A DNA stretch of 64,000 bases from Aestuariivita sp. (GTDB taxonomy: Bacteria; Pseudomonadota; Alphaproteobacteria; Rhodobacterales; Rhodobacteraceae), in the NCBI GenBank assembly GCA_018401465.1, contig JAGYKE010000004.1, positions 806,001 to 870,000 of the forward strand. Reading direction: 5' to 3'. The first letter of the stretch is position 1; the number at the start of each line of letters is the position of its first letter. The notes under the pieces were generated by a model. It was not told the origin of the DNA. It saw only the letters and a list, made by a program, of their open reading frames with translations, and ran no database searches. The translations under genes were made by a program, and so were the position numbers. Shown one piece after another: positions 7,537 to 16,646 of the stretch.

Positions 7537-8883
7537 ATGACCGAGCGTTTGGACGATCTCTGCGCGGCGCTTCTGCAGACCGCGCGTGCCGCCGGGGCTG
7601 AAAGTGCCGATGCCATGGCCGTGCGCAGCGCGTCGGTCGCCGTGGACGTGCGGCTGGGCCGGCTGGAACAGGCCGAACGGGCCGAGTCGATCGATCTGGG
7701 CCTGCGCGTCCTGATCGGGGGTCGTCAGGCCTGCGTATCGACGTCCGACACCCGGCCTGCCACGCTGGCCATCCTTGCCGAGCGCGCCGTGGCCATGGCG
7801 CGCGAGGCCCCGGAAGACCCCTATGCGGATCTGGCCGATCCGGCTGATCTGGCGTCGCGCCGCGACGCCGACGGTCTGGAGCTTGCCGATGCCGCGCCGG
7901 AACCCGCGCCCGAGGCGCTGCTGGACGACGCGCGCGCGGCGGAAGCGGCGGCGCTGGCGGTCGCAGGCGTGACGCAGGTGCAATCGGCGAGCGCCGGCTA
8001 TGGCGCGAGCGACATCTGGCTTGCCGCGACGAACGGCTTTTCCGGGGGATACCGGCGCACCGACCGGTCGGTGTCCTGCGTGGCCATCGCGGGGACCGGC
8101 ACGGGGATGGAGCGCGATTACGACGGTGACAGCCGCACCTTCCAGTCCGACCTGCGCGACGCGGGCGAAATCGGCCGCCGCGCGGGTGACCGCGCGGTCG
8201 AACGGCTGCACCCCCGCAGGCCGAAGACCGGGACCTATCCGGTTCTCTTCGACGAACGCATCGCGTCGTCGCTGATCGGGCACCTGACGGCAGCGATCAA
8301 CGGCAGCGCCATCGCGCGCGGGTCGTCCTGGCTGCGCGACGCGCTGGGCCAGCCCGTCCTGCCCGAAGGCCTGTCGCTGATCGAGGACCCGCACCGTCCG
8401 CGTATCGGCGGATCGCGCCCGTTCGACGCCGAAGGACTGCCCACCCGCCGCCGCGCGGTGGTGGAGAACGGCGTGCTGACCGGCTGGACACTGGACCTTG
8501 CCACCGGGCGCAAGCTGGGGATGGTGTCAACCGGCAACGCGGCGCGCGGCACGTCCGCCCCGCCGTCGCCCAGCGCGTGGAACCTCGAACTCACCCAAGG
8601 CACGGTCAGCCGCGCCGACCTGATCCGCGACATGGGCACCGGGCTTCTGGTGACCTCGATGATCGGATCGACGATCAACCCCAACACGGGCGATTATTCG
8701 CGCGGTGCCACGGGCTTCTGGGTCGAGAACGGGCAGATCGCCTATCCGGTCAACGAATGCACCATCGCGGGCAACCTGCGCGACATGCTTTTGCGGCTGA
8801 TCCCGGCCAATGACGCGCGGCCGTGGCTGAGTCGGGTGGTGCCGTCGCTTCTGGTCGAAGGGATGACCCTTGCAGGTGACTGA
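7537..8883 (+). CDS. pmbA: TldD/PmbA family metalloprotease subunit (TldE/PmbA)
   Basis: 448-residue PmbA/TldE-type protein. TldD/TldE form a cytosolic heterodimeric zinc protease that trims small peptides and unfolded chains; TldE/PmbA lacks the metal-binding HExxxH motif, and none is seen here. Landmarks are the N-terminal region with VDVRLGRLEQAE and the C-terminal STINPNTGDYSRGATGFWVENG, which is diagnostic for PmbA. It begins the operon pmbA-IMPase-waaA-lpxK, an order often seen in Rhodobacterales. No tldD is in this window. Confidence 0.88.
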   Translation: MTERLDDLCAALLQTARAAGAESADAMAVRSASVAVDVRLGRLEQAERAESIDLGLRVLIGGRQACVSTSDTRPATLAILAERAVAMAREAPEDPYADLADPADLASRRDADGLELADAAPEPAPEALLDDARAAEAAALAVAGVTQVQSASAGYGASDIWLAATNGFSGGYRRTDRSVSCVAIAGTGTGMERDYDGDSRTFQSDLRDAGEIGRRAGDRAVERLHPRRPKTGTYPVLFDERIASSLIGHLTAAINGSAIARGSSWLRDALGQPVLPEGLSLIEDPHRPRIGGSRPFDAEGLPTRRRAVVENGVLTGWTLDLATGRKLGMVSTGNAARGTSAPPSPSAWNLELTQGTVSRADLIRDMGTGLLVTSMIGSTINPNTGDYSRGATGFWVENGQIAYPVNECTIAGNLRDMLLRLIPANDARPWLSRVVPSLLVEGMTLAGD

Positions 8884-9649
8884 CCTCGAACTGCTGATCG
8901 ACGCCGCGCTGGAAGCGGGCCGCATCGCGTCGCCGCTGGCGGGCGGGCGCGCGAAGCGCTGGGAAAAGTCCGGCAATGCCGGCCCGGTGACCGAGGCCGA
9001 CATCGCCGTGAACGAGATGCTGGAAGACCGCCTGCGCGCCGCGCGGCCCGATTACGGCTGGCTGTCGGAAGAAACCGAGGATGACGATGCGCGCCTGTCG
9101 TGCGACGCAGCCTTCGTCATCGACCCGATCGATGGCACGCGCAGCTTTGCCGAAGGATCGCGCACCTGGGCGCATGCGCTGGCGGTGGTGCGGGGTGGCG
9201 TGGCGGTGGCGGGGGTGATCTATCTGCCGCAGCGCGATCTGCTGTATGCCGCGGCGCGCGGCGCGGGGGCGGCGCTGAACGGGCAGGCCATCGCGCCCGG
9301 AGAGCGGGCCGAGGTGGACGGCGCGCGCATGCTGACCAATCGCGGGTCGCTCGACCCACAGCATTGGCGCGGGGATGTCCCGGTGGTGGAACGCGCTTAC
9401 CGCCCGTCGCTGGCCTATCGCATGGCGCTGGTGGCGGAAGGGCGGTTCGACGCCATGCTCACTGTCTTTCCCGCTTGGGAATGGGACGTGGCAGCCGGTG
9501 CGGTCATCCTCGACGAAGCGGGCGCGGCGGTGACCGACCGGGCGGGTGCCGCGCTGCGGTTCAACAATGCCCATCCGCGTTTGCCCGGGATCGTGGCGGG
9601 GGGCCGCGCGCTGCATGCCGGGCTGATGCGCGCGCTGGCCCCGGCTTGA
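8870..9649 (+). CDS. Inositol-monophosphatase family protein
   Basis: About 259 residues with the lithium-sensitive phosphatase signatures: WLSEETEDD (first metal Glu), DPIDGTRSFAEG (metal-binding Asp residues) and WEWDVAAGAVILDEAG (C-terminal metal Asp). Family members hydrolyse inositol phosphates, 3'-phosphoadenosine phosphates or histidinol phosphate; the sequence does not decide. The start is TTG (8870) or GTG (8876), overlapping the end of pmbA, so translational coupling is likely. Confidence 0.85.
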   Translation: MQVTDLELLIDAALEAGRIASPLAGGRAKRWEKSGNAGPVTEADIAVNEMLEDRLRAARPDYGWLSEETEDDDARLSCDAAFVIDPIDGTRSFAEGSRTWAHALAVVRGGVAVAGVIYLPQRDLLYAAARGAGAALNGQAIAPGERAEVDGARMLTNRGSLDPQHWRGDVPVVERAYRPSLAYRMALVAEGRFDAMLTVFPAWEWDVAAGAVILDEAGAAVTDRAGAALRFNNAHPRLPGIVAGGRALHAGLMRALAPA

Positions 9650-9740
9650 CCGGTGCCGGGGCGTGGCTCAGGGTGCCCGAGAGGGCAAGGCGGAGCGGGC
9701 ATGGCGCAGATCCGGATAATGGCGACCGGGGGCTAGGCCG

Positions 9741-10952
9741 ATGGCACGGTCACTCAGTTTTGCGGCCTATCGGCTTGTGTCGCGGGGGCGGCGCCCGCCC
9801 CGGGGGCAGGCGCGGCCCGACCGGCCGGCGGGAACAATCGTGTGGTTTCACGCCTGCAGTGCCGCGCGCAGCGCGGTGGCGCGTGACATCGCCGCCAAGC
9901 TGCGGATGCAGAGGTCGGGCGTCGCTGCCGTGCTGACGCTGGCGGGCGACGGGCGGACGGTGGACCGCGACGGCATGGATTGGGCCGAAGATCTGGGTGC
10001 CGACCACCCCGAGACTGCCGAGGCCTTCCTGACCCACTGGCAGCCTGATCTGTGCGTGTGGATCGGCGGACGTCTTCTGCCCAACGTGATCTTGCAGGCG
10101 CGGCGCCGGGCCCTGCCGCTGATCCTTGCCGATACCGAATCCGCCGACCTGCCTGCGCCGGGGGGCTGGCGCGGGCGGCTTGCGCGCGAAAGCCTGACCG
10201 CCTTCGATCAGGTCTTCGCCGCGGATGACGACGCGGCCGCGCGGCTGGGCCTACTGGGTGTGGCGGACGGGCGGATCACGCGCGGATCGCCCCTCATGGT
10301 CAGCGGCACGCCCTTGCCGGTGAACGAGGACGCCATCGCCGATGTGACGGACCTGCTGGTGGGCCGGCCCGTCTGGCTGGCCGCGCATCTGCACCCCGAC
10401 GAGGTAGGTGAGGTTCTGGCCGCGCAGGCAAGCGCGGTGCGCCTGTCGCACCGGCTTCTGCTGGTGGCGACGCCTGCATGGCCTGACGGCGCACCCGGCC
10501 TGATCGAGCGGGCGCGCGCCATGGGCCTGCGCACCGCCGACTGGGACGCGGGCGAAGCCCCCGACGATCTGACGCAGGTTCTGGTGGCACCGGGCGGACG
10601 GCACCTTGGCCTGTGGTATCGCGTGGCGCCGGTGGCCTTCATCGGGTCGTCTCTGGTGCCGGGACAGGGTGGACGCGACCCGTTCGATGCGGCGGCGATG
10701 GGGTCGGCGGTGCTCTATGGCCCGAACGTGCGCGACCACCTTGCCGCCTATTCGCGGCTGGCCTCGGCGGGGGCGGCGCGGATCGTGAAGGATGCCGCCG
10801 GCCTGTCGGTGGGGGTGATGCAGACCATCGCGCCCGACCGCGCCGCGTCGATGGCACTGGCCGGGTGGGAGATCGTGTCAGAAGGCGCGGGCGGGGCCGA
10901 CCAGCTGATCGACGCGATTCAGGACCGGCTCGACCGGGCGGGGCTGGGCTGA
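9741..10952 (+). CDS. waaA: 3-deoxy-D-manno-octulosonic-acid (Kdo) transferase
   Basis: 403-residue GT-B glycosyltransferase resembling WaaA/KdtA, which adds Kdo to lipid A precursors at the inner face of the cytoplasmic membrane. Supporting features are [16 protein letters not shown] near the N terminus, the [14 protein letters not shown] segment, and the C-terminal donor-binding region [19 protein letters not shown]. In canonical WaaA that loop reads similarly, ending in GGHN; here it is GGRD. The stop overlaps the ATG of lpxK by one base. The partnership with lpxK strongly supports the lipid A/core role. Confidence 0.82.
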   Translation: MARSLSFAAYRLVSRGRRPPRGQARPDRPAGTIVWFHACSAARSAVARDIAAKLRMQRSGVAAVLTLAGDGRTVDRDGMDWAEDLGADHPETAEAFLTHWQPDLCVWIGGRLLPNVILQARRRALPLILADTESADLPAPGGWRGRLARESLTAFDQVFAADDDAAARLGLLGVADGRITRGSPLMVSGTPLPVNEDAIADVTDLLVGRPVWLAAHLHPDEVGEVLAAQASAVRLSHRLLLVATPAWPDGAPGLIERARAMGLRTADWDAGEAPDDLTQVLVAPGGRHLGLWYRVAPVAFIGSSLVPGQGGRDPFDAAAMGSAVLYGPNVRDHLAAYSRLASAGAARIVKDAAGLSVGVMQTIAPDRAASMALAGWEIVSEGAGGADQLIDAIQDRLDRAGLG

Positions 10953-11959
10953 TGCGGCCGCCCGCCTTCTGGTTCAACCCGCCGCGTGCGCCGGGCTGGC
11001 AGGCGCGGCTTCTGGCGCCTTTTGGCGCGCTCACGGCGCGGGCCACCGCGCGGCGGGTGGCGCGGGCGCCGGAGTATCGGGCGGGCGTGCCGGTGATCTG
11101 CGTGGGCAACCTCAATCTGGGCGGCACCGGCAAGACGCCCACGGCGATCTGGCTGATGGAGCGGCTGCGCGACAAGGGTCAGGAACCGCATGTCCTCAGC
11201 CGGGGTTATGGCGGCAGCCTCAAGGGGCCGCTGCAGGTTCAGCCCGGGCGCCACAGCGCGGCGCAGGTGGGGGATGAACCGCTCCTCATGGCCGCCTTCG
11301 GCGAGGTCTGGGTGGGCGCCGACCGCACCGCGACCGCCAAGCTGGCCGTGGCGGCGGGCGCCACCGTCCTCATCATGGATGACGGGTTCCAGAACCCGGG
11401 GCTGCACAAGGACTACTCGGTCGTCGTCGCCGATGCGGTGCAGGGCTTCGGCAACGGGCGTTGCGCGCCTGCGGGGCCGTTGCGCGAACCGGTGGCGGCG
11501 GGGCTGGCGCGGGCCGACATGATCCTGACCATCGGCGACAGCATGGCACAGGGTGTTTTCGCCCAGACCTGGCCCCTGCCGCCCGCGCTGCCGCGGGTGC
11601 GCGCCGCACTCGAACCGCTGCGTACGGGGATGGCGTGGTCGGGCACGCCCGTTCTTGCCTTCGCGGGGATCGGGAACCCGTCCAAGTTCTTCGCGACGCT
11701 GCGGGCGCTCGGGGTCGATGTGCTGCGGGCTGAGGCGCTTGACGATCACCAGACGTTGTCGGCGGCGCTCCTGTCCCGGCTCGAAGGCGAGGCGCGGGCG
11801 CTGGGCGCGCAGATGGTGACGACGGAAAAGGACGCGGTGCGCCTGCCGGCGGCCTTCCGGCACAAGGTCATCACCCTGCCGGTGCGCCTGAACGTGGAAG
11901 AGGAAGACGCGGTCATGTCACGCATCAGGGGCGCGCTGGGCTTGCCGCAAACCTTGTAA
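10952..11959 (+). CDS. lpxK: Tetraacyldisaccharide 4'-kinase
   Basis: 335-residue LpxK, the membrane-associated kinase that phosphorylates the 4' position of the lipid A disaccharide. The P-loop is in [18 protein letters not shown], followed by LSRGYGG and the [11 protein letters not shown] motif with the catalytic Asp pair. The C-terminal [10 protein letters not shown] block is also typical. Its start overlaps the waaA stop (TGATG), so the two are coupled. It ends at a convergent junction with the CoA transferase gene that carries a repeat-like hairpin. Confidence 0.92.
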   Translation: MRPPAFWFNPPRAPGWQARLLAPFGALTARATARRVARAPEYRAGVPVICVGNLNLGGTGKTPTAIWLMERLRDKGQEPHVLSRGYGGSLKGPLQVQPGRHSAAQVGDEPLLMAAFGEVWVGADRTATAKLAVAAGATVLIMDDGFQNPGLHKDYSVVVADAVQGFGNGRCAPAGPLREPVAAGLARADMILTIGDSMAQGVFAQTWPLPPALPRVRAALEPLRTGMAWSGTPVLAFAGIGNPSKFFATLRALGVDVLRAEALDDHQTLSAALLSRLEGEARALGAQMVTTEKDAVRLPAAFRHKVITLPVRLNVEEEDAVMSRIRGALGLPQTL

Positions 11960-11960
11960 G

Positions 11961-12000
11961 TTTCCGGCCCGCTTTCCTTGAAAGAAAACCGGCGCTCAGC
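11961..12000. repeat. Intergenic hairpin element, copy A
   Basis: The segment TTTCCGGCCCGCTTTCCTTG followed by aAAGAAAACCGGC lies between convergent lpxK and the CoA transferase. A near-identical segment occurs at 59823-59859 between two other convergent genes. The TTTC/GAAA parts can pair, so a bidirectional terminator is a likely role. Confidence 0.5.
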
Positions 12001-13108
12001 CGTCTTCGCCGAGCTTCGGGGCAGGGCGGTGCAGCGCAAGCTCCGCGTCCGAGAAGCGGAAGGGCGATCTCACCCCCGGCACGCCGTCCAGTTCGATCTT
12101 CATGCCGCGCGCCTGCACTTGCGGGTCGGCCATGACATCGGCCAGATCGTTGATCGGCCCGGCGGGCACGCCTTCGGCCTCGCAGGCCGCCAGCAGGTCG
12201 TCGCGCGCACGCAGCTTCGTCGCGTCGTTCAGGCGGGTGATCATCGCGCCCCGGTTGGCGATGCGGTCGCGGTTGTGCCGGTAGGCGGGGTCTTCGGCCA
12301 TGTCGGTCAGCCCGAGGATGCCGCACAGCCGCCGGTATTGCGCGTCATTTCCGGTGGCGATGATGATGTGGCCATCGGCGCAGTCGAAGACCTGATAGGG
12401 CGTGAGGTTCGGATGCGCGTTGCCCATCCGGCCCGGGGCCTTGCCCGTGGTCAGGTAGTTCATCGCCTGGTTCGCGGTGACCGCCACCGCGACATCCAGA
12501 AGCGCCATGTCGATCTGCTGGCCGCGCCCCGTCTGCGCGCGCTGGTGCAGGGCGGCAAGGATCGCGGTCACCGAATAAATGCCGGTGAAGATGTCGGTGA
12601 TCGCCACGCCGGATTTCTGCGGCTGGCCGTCGGCTTCGCCCGTGATGGACATGAGGCCCGACATGCCTTGAATGATGAAGTCATATCCCGCGCGGTGGGC
12701 ATAGGGCCCGGTCTGGCCGAAACCGGTGATGGAGCAGTAGATCAGACGCGGGTTCACCTTCGACAGGGTGTCGTAGTCGAGCCCGTATTTCGCCAGCCCG
12801 CCCACCTTGAAATTCTCGATCACGATATCGGCGTCGCGGACGAGGTCGCGCACCTTTTCCTGCCCCTCACGCGTGGTGAAGTCGACGGTGACCGACGCCT
12901 TGCCGCGATTGCAGGAATGGTAATAGGCGGCCGAGACATCATCGCCGCGGGTCACGAAAGGCGGGCCCCAGGCGCGGGTGTCGTCGCCTGCGGGGCTTTC
13001 GACCTTGATCACCTCGGCACCCAGATCCGACAGCGTCTGACCGGCCCAGGGGCCGGCCAGGATGCGCGCCAGTTCGATGACCTTCAGACCGGCAAGGGGG
13101 GCGGTCAT
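11996..13108 (-). CDS. CaiB/BaiF family (class III) CoA transferase
   Basis: 370-residue class III CoA transferase. Diagnostic parts are the N-terminal LAGLKVIELARILAGPWAGQ and the GAEVIKVESP strand. The catalytic Asp lies in the QQIDMALLDV region. The C-terminal sequence EGVPAGPINDLADV also fits. It transfers CoA between carboxylic acids; the substrate cannot be read from sequence. The start codon overlaps the stop of the upstream DsbA-like gene by one base, yet the two functions are unrelated. Confidence 0.9.
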   Translation of the reverse strand: MTAPLAGLKVIELARILAGPWAGQTLSDLGAEVIKVESPAGDDTRAWGPPFVTRGDDVSAAYYHSCNRGKASVTVDFTTREGQEKVRDLVRDADIVIENFKVGGLAKYGLDYDTLSKVNPRLIYCSITGFGQTGPYAHRAGYDFIIQGMSGLMSITGEADGQPQKSGVAITDIFTGIYSVTAILAALHQRAQTGRGQQIDMALLDVAVAVTANQAMNYLTTGKAPGRMGNAHPNLTPYQVFDCADGHIIIATGNDAQYRRLCGILGLTDMAEDPAYRHNRDRIANRGAMITRLNDATKLRARDDLLAACEAEGVPAGPINDLADVMADPQVQARGMKIELDGVPGVRSPFRFSDAELALHRPAPKLGEDG

Positions 13109-13803
13109 CACTCGGCCAGCGCCGCGTCGATCAGGCCCGACATGTCGGCATAGGACATGTTGCCGTAGGTCTTGCCGTCGATCACGAAGCTGGGCGTCGA
13201 TTCGATGCCGTGTTCTTCCGCGTTGGCCTGAAACCACGCAACCAGCGTGAGCGCCTTGGTGTCGTCCAGCAGACATGCGTCAAGCGCCGCCGCGTCAAGC
13301 CCGACAAGGCGGCCGATCTTGCGCAGTTCCTCGGCGATCAGCGCGGGGTCGCCCGCGCGGGCCCAGGTGTCTTGGCCCTGATAGATCAGGTCTGTCATGG
13401 CGAAGAACCTGTCCGGCCCCGCGCAGCGCGCCAGCATCGACGCCCAAAGGCCGAAGCGGTCGAAATAGACTTCGCGATAGACGAACTCGATCTTGCCGGT
13501 GTCGATATAGTCGGTCTTGAGCTGCTTGAACGGCCCGTTGTGGAAGGTCGCGCAATGCGGGCAGGTATAGGACGCGTATTCGATCACCGTGACGCGGGCG
13601 TCGGGATTGCCAAGCGTCATCTCGGCGATGGTCGAGATGTCGACCTCGGCCGCCTCTTCGGTGGGCGCGGCCGGTTCCCCGGTGGTCGCCGTGGCGGCCG
13701 GTGCTTCTGCAACCGGCGTTGTCGTGCTGTTGCCGCCGAAGACGAGATAGGCGGCGATGCCGAGGGCCAGCACGGCTGCGGACAAGGCAACGAGACGGTT
13801 CAT
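13108..13803 (-). CDS. DsbA family thiol-disulfide oxidoreductase, membrane-anchored
   Basis: 231-residue periplasmic thioredoxin-fold protein. An N-terminal hydrophobic anchor or uncleaved signal (RLVALSAAVLALGIAAYLVF) is followed by an Ala/Pro/Thr/Glu-rich linker and then the DsbA domain with the CPHC redox centre (YASYTCPHCATFH) and the cis-Pro region ESTPSFVIDG. It resembles BdbD-like DsbA proteins that oxidise exported substrates. The DciA-like gene is just upstream (10 bases between), with the CoA transferase downstream, all on the minus strand. Confidence 0.88.
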   Translation of the reverse strand: MNRLVALSAAVLALGIAAYLVFGGNSTTTPVAEAPAATATTGEPAAPTEEAAEVDISTIAEMTLGNPDARVTVIEYASYTCPHCATFHNGPFKQLKTDYIDTGKIEFVYREVYFDRFGLWASMLARCAGPDRFFAMTDLIYQGQDTWARAGDPALIAEELRKIGRLVGLDAAALDACLLDDTKALTLVAWFQANAEEHGIESTPSFVIDGKTYGNMSYADMSGLIDAALAE

Positions 13804-13813
13804 GACATCCCTT

Positions 13814-14320
13814 TCAGTGTTTGCGGTTCGATAGAACGTTAAGGCCCAGACGTTCAAGGGCCTGTCGCAGCCCTTCATCGTGAATGCCGGTCGCGGTCTG
13901 GGCCGCGCGGCGTTCCGCGATCGGGTCGGCCTGCGGGGCCTGCGGTGCGGGCGCGGGGCCGAAGACGGCCTGTCCTTCGGCGAAGCCGGTGGGCGCGGTC
14001 TGGGTGATGCGGATGCGCGCGATGGCGTTGTAGCCATAGGCGGCGTTGACGCGGGCGCGCAGCGCCTCCTTCTGCATCTCGAGCATCGGGGCCTGCGCGC
14101 CGGTGGTCAGGACGGTCAGCGTCGCGCCGAAGGATCCGCGTGGATAGCTCACCTCGACCGGGCGGCAGAGGCGGGCGAGGTCTTCGCCCGCGATCTCGGC
14201 CCAGTGGGTCAGCACGCGCGACACCGCGAAACCCCGGCTTTCGCCCACGCGGCGGAGGTCAGTGGACAACAGCGCGCCGGTCTGGCGGAATCCCTTCGTG
14301 GTGCTGTTGCGGCGGGACAT
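13814..14320 (-). CDS. DUF721 / DciA-like protein
   Basis: 168-residue protein of the DUF721 family, whose characterised members (DciA) interact with the replicative helicase DnaB at initiation of replication. The conserved N-terminal half includes VLTHWAEIAGEDLARLCRPVEV and the predicted beta-strands SFGATLTVLTTG. The C-terminal third is Ala/Pro-rich. It is divergent from mutY with about 83 bases between. Helicase loading is a family inference. Confidence 0.8.
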   Translation of the reverse strand: MSRRNSTTKGFRQTGALLSTDLRRVGESRGFAVSRVLTHWAEIAGEDLARLCRPVEVSYPRGSFGATLTVLTTGAQAPMLEMQKEALRARVNAAYGYNAIARIRITQTAPTGFAEGQAVFGPAPAPQAPQADPIAERRAAQTATGIHDEGLRQALERLGLNVLSNRKH

Positions 14321-14403
14321 GGGCGTGGTTTCCTTGTGATCCGCACTATTCTAGACCTTGGTCCGATGGGCACCAGCGAAACCGCAGAGGAAGGGCATAA
14401 ATC

Positions 14404-15474
14404 TTGCGTGACGTGACGCCCCGCACTGAAGACCTTCTGGATTGGTACGATGCCCATGCCCGGGTCCTGCCGTGGCGGGTGTCGCCTGAGGATCGTGCCG
14501 CAGGTGCGCGCCCCGACCCCTACCGCGTCTGGCTGTCCGAAATCATGTTGCAGCAGACCACCGTCGCCGCGGTGAAGGACTATTTCTACCGCTTCACCGC
14601 GCGCTGGCCGACTGTCACGGCGCTTGCGGCGGCTGCGGATGCCGAGGTCATGGGCGAATGGGCGGGGCTGGGATATTACGCGCGGGCGCGCAACCTTCTG
14701 AAATGCGCGCGCGTCGTGGCGGGCGATCTGGGCGGGGTGTTCCCGGACACCCATGACGGGCTGATCGCCCTGCCCGGGATCGGCCCCTATACGGCCGCCG
14801 CCATCGCCGCCATCGCTTTCGACAGGCCCGAGACGGTGCTTGATGGCAACGTCGAGCGCGTCATGGCGCGGCTCCACGACATCCACGCCCCCCTGCCCGG
14901 ATCGAAAGAGACCCTGCGCGCCCGCGCCGCCGCCCTGACGCCGGATGTCCGGCCCGGTGACTATGCGCAGGCGGTGATGGACCTTGGCGCCACGATCTGC
15001 ACGCCGCGCAGCCCGGCCTGCGGCCTCTGCCCATGGCGGGCACCCTGCGCCGCGCGGGTGGCTGGCACAGCGGCGGACCTGCCGCGCAAGACCCCGAAGA
15101 AGGCCAAGCCCGTGCGACAGGGCACGGTCTATCTGGGGCGGCGCGCCGACGGCGCATGGCTGGTCGAGACGCGGCCCGACAGGGGCCTTCTGGGCGGTAT
15201 GCTGGGCTGGCCCGGCACCGACTGGACCGAGGCCCCGCCCGAGCCCGCGCCGCCCTGCGACGGGGATTGGCGCATTCTGGGCGCGCAGGTGCGCCATACC
15301 TTCACGCATTTCCACCTGATCCTTGACGTGATGATCGCCGCGTTGCCCGCCGATGCGGCCCCGGGGCGGGGGTATTTCCTTGACGCCCGTGCCTTCCGGC
15401 CCGGCGACATGCCCACGGTCATGCGCAAGGCCTTCGACCTGACGCGTGACAGTGGCCCGGCCCGCGCGGTATGA
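14404..15474 (+). CDS. mutY: A/G-specific adenine glycosylase
   Basis: 356-residue MutY, which excises adenine mispaired with 8-oxoguanine. The catalytic Glu is in LSEIMLQQTTV, the helix-hairpin-helix in LPGIGPYTAAAIAAIAF, the catalytic Asp in VLDGNVERV, and the iron-sulfur cluster cysteines in the C-x6-C-x2-C-x5-C pattern ending PCAARV. The C-terminal NUDIX-like domain that recognises 8-oxoG follows from about residue 235. The first codon appears to be TTG (14404), with a GTG at 14413 as alternative. Its stop overlaps the ATG of the alkane monooxygenase gene. Confidence 0.93.
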   Translation: MRDVTPRTEDLLDWYDAHARVLPWRVSPEDRAAGARPDPYRVWLSEIMLQQTTVAAVKDYFYRFTARWPTVTALAAAADAEVMGEWAGLGYYARARNLLKCARVVAGDLGGVFPDTHDGLIALPGIGPYTAAAIAAIAFDRPETVLDGNVERVMARLHDIHAPLPGSKETLRARAAALTPDVRPGDYAQAVMDLGATICTPRSPACGLCPWRAPCAARVAGTAADLPRKTPKKAKPVRQGTVYLGRRADGAWLVETRPDRGLLGGMLGWPGTDWTEAPPEPAPPCDGDWRILGAQVRHTFTHFHLILDVMIAALPADAAPGRGYFLDARAFRPGDMPTVMRKAFDLTRDSGPARAV

Positions 15475-16646
15475 TCATGCCAAAGAGACGAGCAGCCGGA
15501 GGCCCCGTGGCCATGATCGCCCCCGACCAACTGGCGCGCTGGCAGCGCGTCGCGCCCTTCTGGGTTTCGCTGGCGCTTCTGCCGCTGGCCTGGATCAGTG
15601 CCGCGCAGGGCGGCTGGAGCGTGCTGCTTCTGCCGGTCGTGACATGGTATCTGTTCGCCGCCGCGGATGGGGTTCTGGGGCTTGATACCGAGAACGCCGA
15701 TCTTTCGGCGACGGATGACGATCTGTTCTGGTATCGCGCGGTCACGCTGATCTGGGCGCCCTTGCAGTTCGTGACGTTGTTCGGGCTGATCTGGTATGTG
15801 ACCGCCACGGATCACCTGACGAGCTTCGAGAAGATCATGATCTTCTTCGGGATGGGCGTGATCAGCGGGACGGTGGGGATCAACTATTCCCATGAGCTGA
15901 TGCACCAGAAGGACCGCGCCGAGCGCTGGCTGGGCGATGTCCTGCTGGCGATGGTGCTCTATTCGCATTTCCGGTCGGAACATCTTCTGGTGCATCACCG
16001 CTATGTCGGCACGCCGCGCGACCCGGTGACGGCGCGCTACAACGAAGGGTTCCACCGCTTCTATCCGCGCGTGCTGAAGCAAAGCCTGATCTCGGCCTTC
16101 CGGGCCGAAGCGGCGCAGCAGGCCCGGCGCAACCGGCCTTGGCATGACCTGTCCAACCCGTTCTGGCGCTATTGGGCGCTGCAGGGCGCGATGCTGGCGC
16201 TGGCCTTCGCCATCGGCGGCTGGTCGGGGATTGCGCTGTTCCTTGTTCAGGCGGGCACGGCGATCTGGCAGCTGGAACTGGTGAACTACGTCGAACATTA
16301 CGGGCTGACGCGGAAACATCTGGGCGACGGGAAATACGAACACGTCCTGCCGCGCCACAGCTGGAACGCGGCGCAGAAGGCGTCGAACTGGCTGCTGATC
16401 AATTTGCAGCGCCATTCCGACCATCATTACAAGCCCGACCGGCGGTTCCCGCTGTTGCAGAACCATTCGGACAGCGATGCGCCGCAGCTTCCCTATGGCT
16501 ATCCGGTGATGACCATGGCCGCGATGATCCCGCCGGTCTGGCGGCGGATCATGAACCCGCGCGTGAAGAAGTGGCGCGCCATGTATTACCCCGAGATCAC
16601 CGACTGGCGGCCCTATGACCGCCACGCAACGCCCCGGCCGCGTTAG
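15471..16646 (+). CDS. alkB: Alkane 1-monooxygenase (AlkB-type membrane di-iron hydroxylase)
   Basis: 391-residue integral membrane hydroxylase that oxidises terminal methyl groups of n-alkanes. The eight-histidine di-iron site is complete: HELMH (141-145), HLLVHH (171-176) and LQRHSDHH near 311, plus the NYVEHYG motif characteristic of AlkB. Several hydrophobic helices lie in the first 130 residues. The start overlaps the mutY stop by four bases. No rubredoxin or rubredoxin reductase is nearby, so electron partners must be encoded elsewhere. Confidence 0.9.
   Translation: MIMPKRRAAGGPVAMIAPDQLARWQRVAPFWVSLALLPLAWISAAQGGWSVLLLPVVTWYLFAAADGVLGLDTENADLSATDDDLFWYRAVTLIWAPLQFVTLFGLIWYVTATDHLTSFEKIMIFFGMGVISGTVGINYSHELMHQKDRAERWLGDVLLAMVLYSHFRSEHLLVHHRYVGTPRDPVTARYNEGFHRFYPRVLKQSLISAFRAEAAQQARRNRPWHDLSNPFWRYWALQGAMLALAFAIGGWSGIALFLVQAGTAIWQLELVNYVEHYGLTRKHLGDGKYEHVLPRHSWNAAQKASNWLLINLQRHSDHHYKPDRRFPLLQNHSDSDAPQLPYGYPVMTMAAMIPPVWRRIMNPRVKKWRAMYYPEITDWRPYDRHATPRPR

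Noticed and set aside
9650-9740. Possible short gene between the IMPase-like gene and waaA
   Set aside because: The only ATG frame is about 11 codons long before a stop, so nothing supportable is present.
11978-13153. Plus-strand frame opposite the CoA transferase
   Set aside because: No domain and typical shadow composition; the minus strand carries an intact class III CoA transferase.
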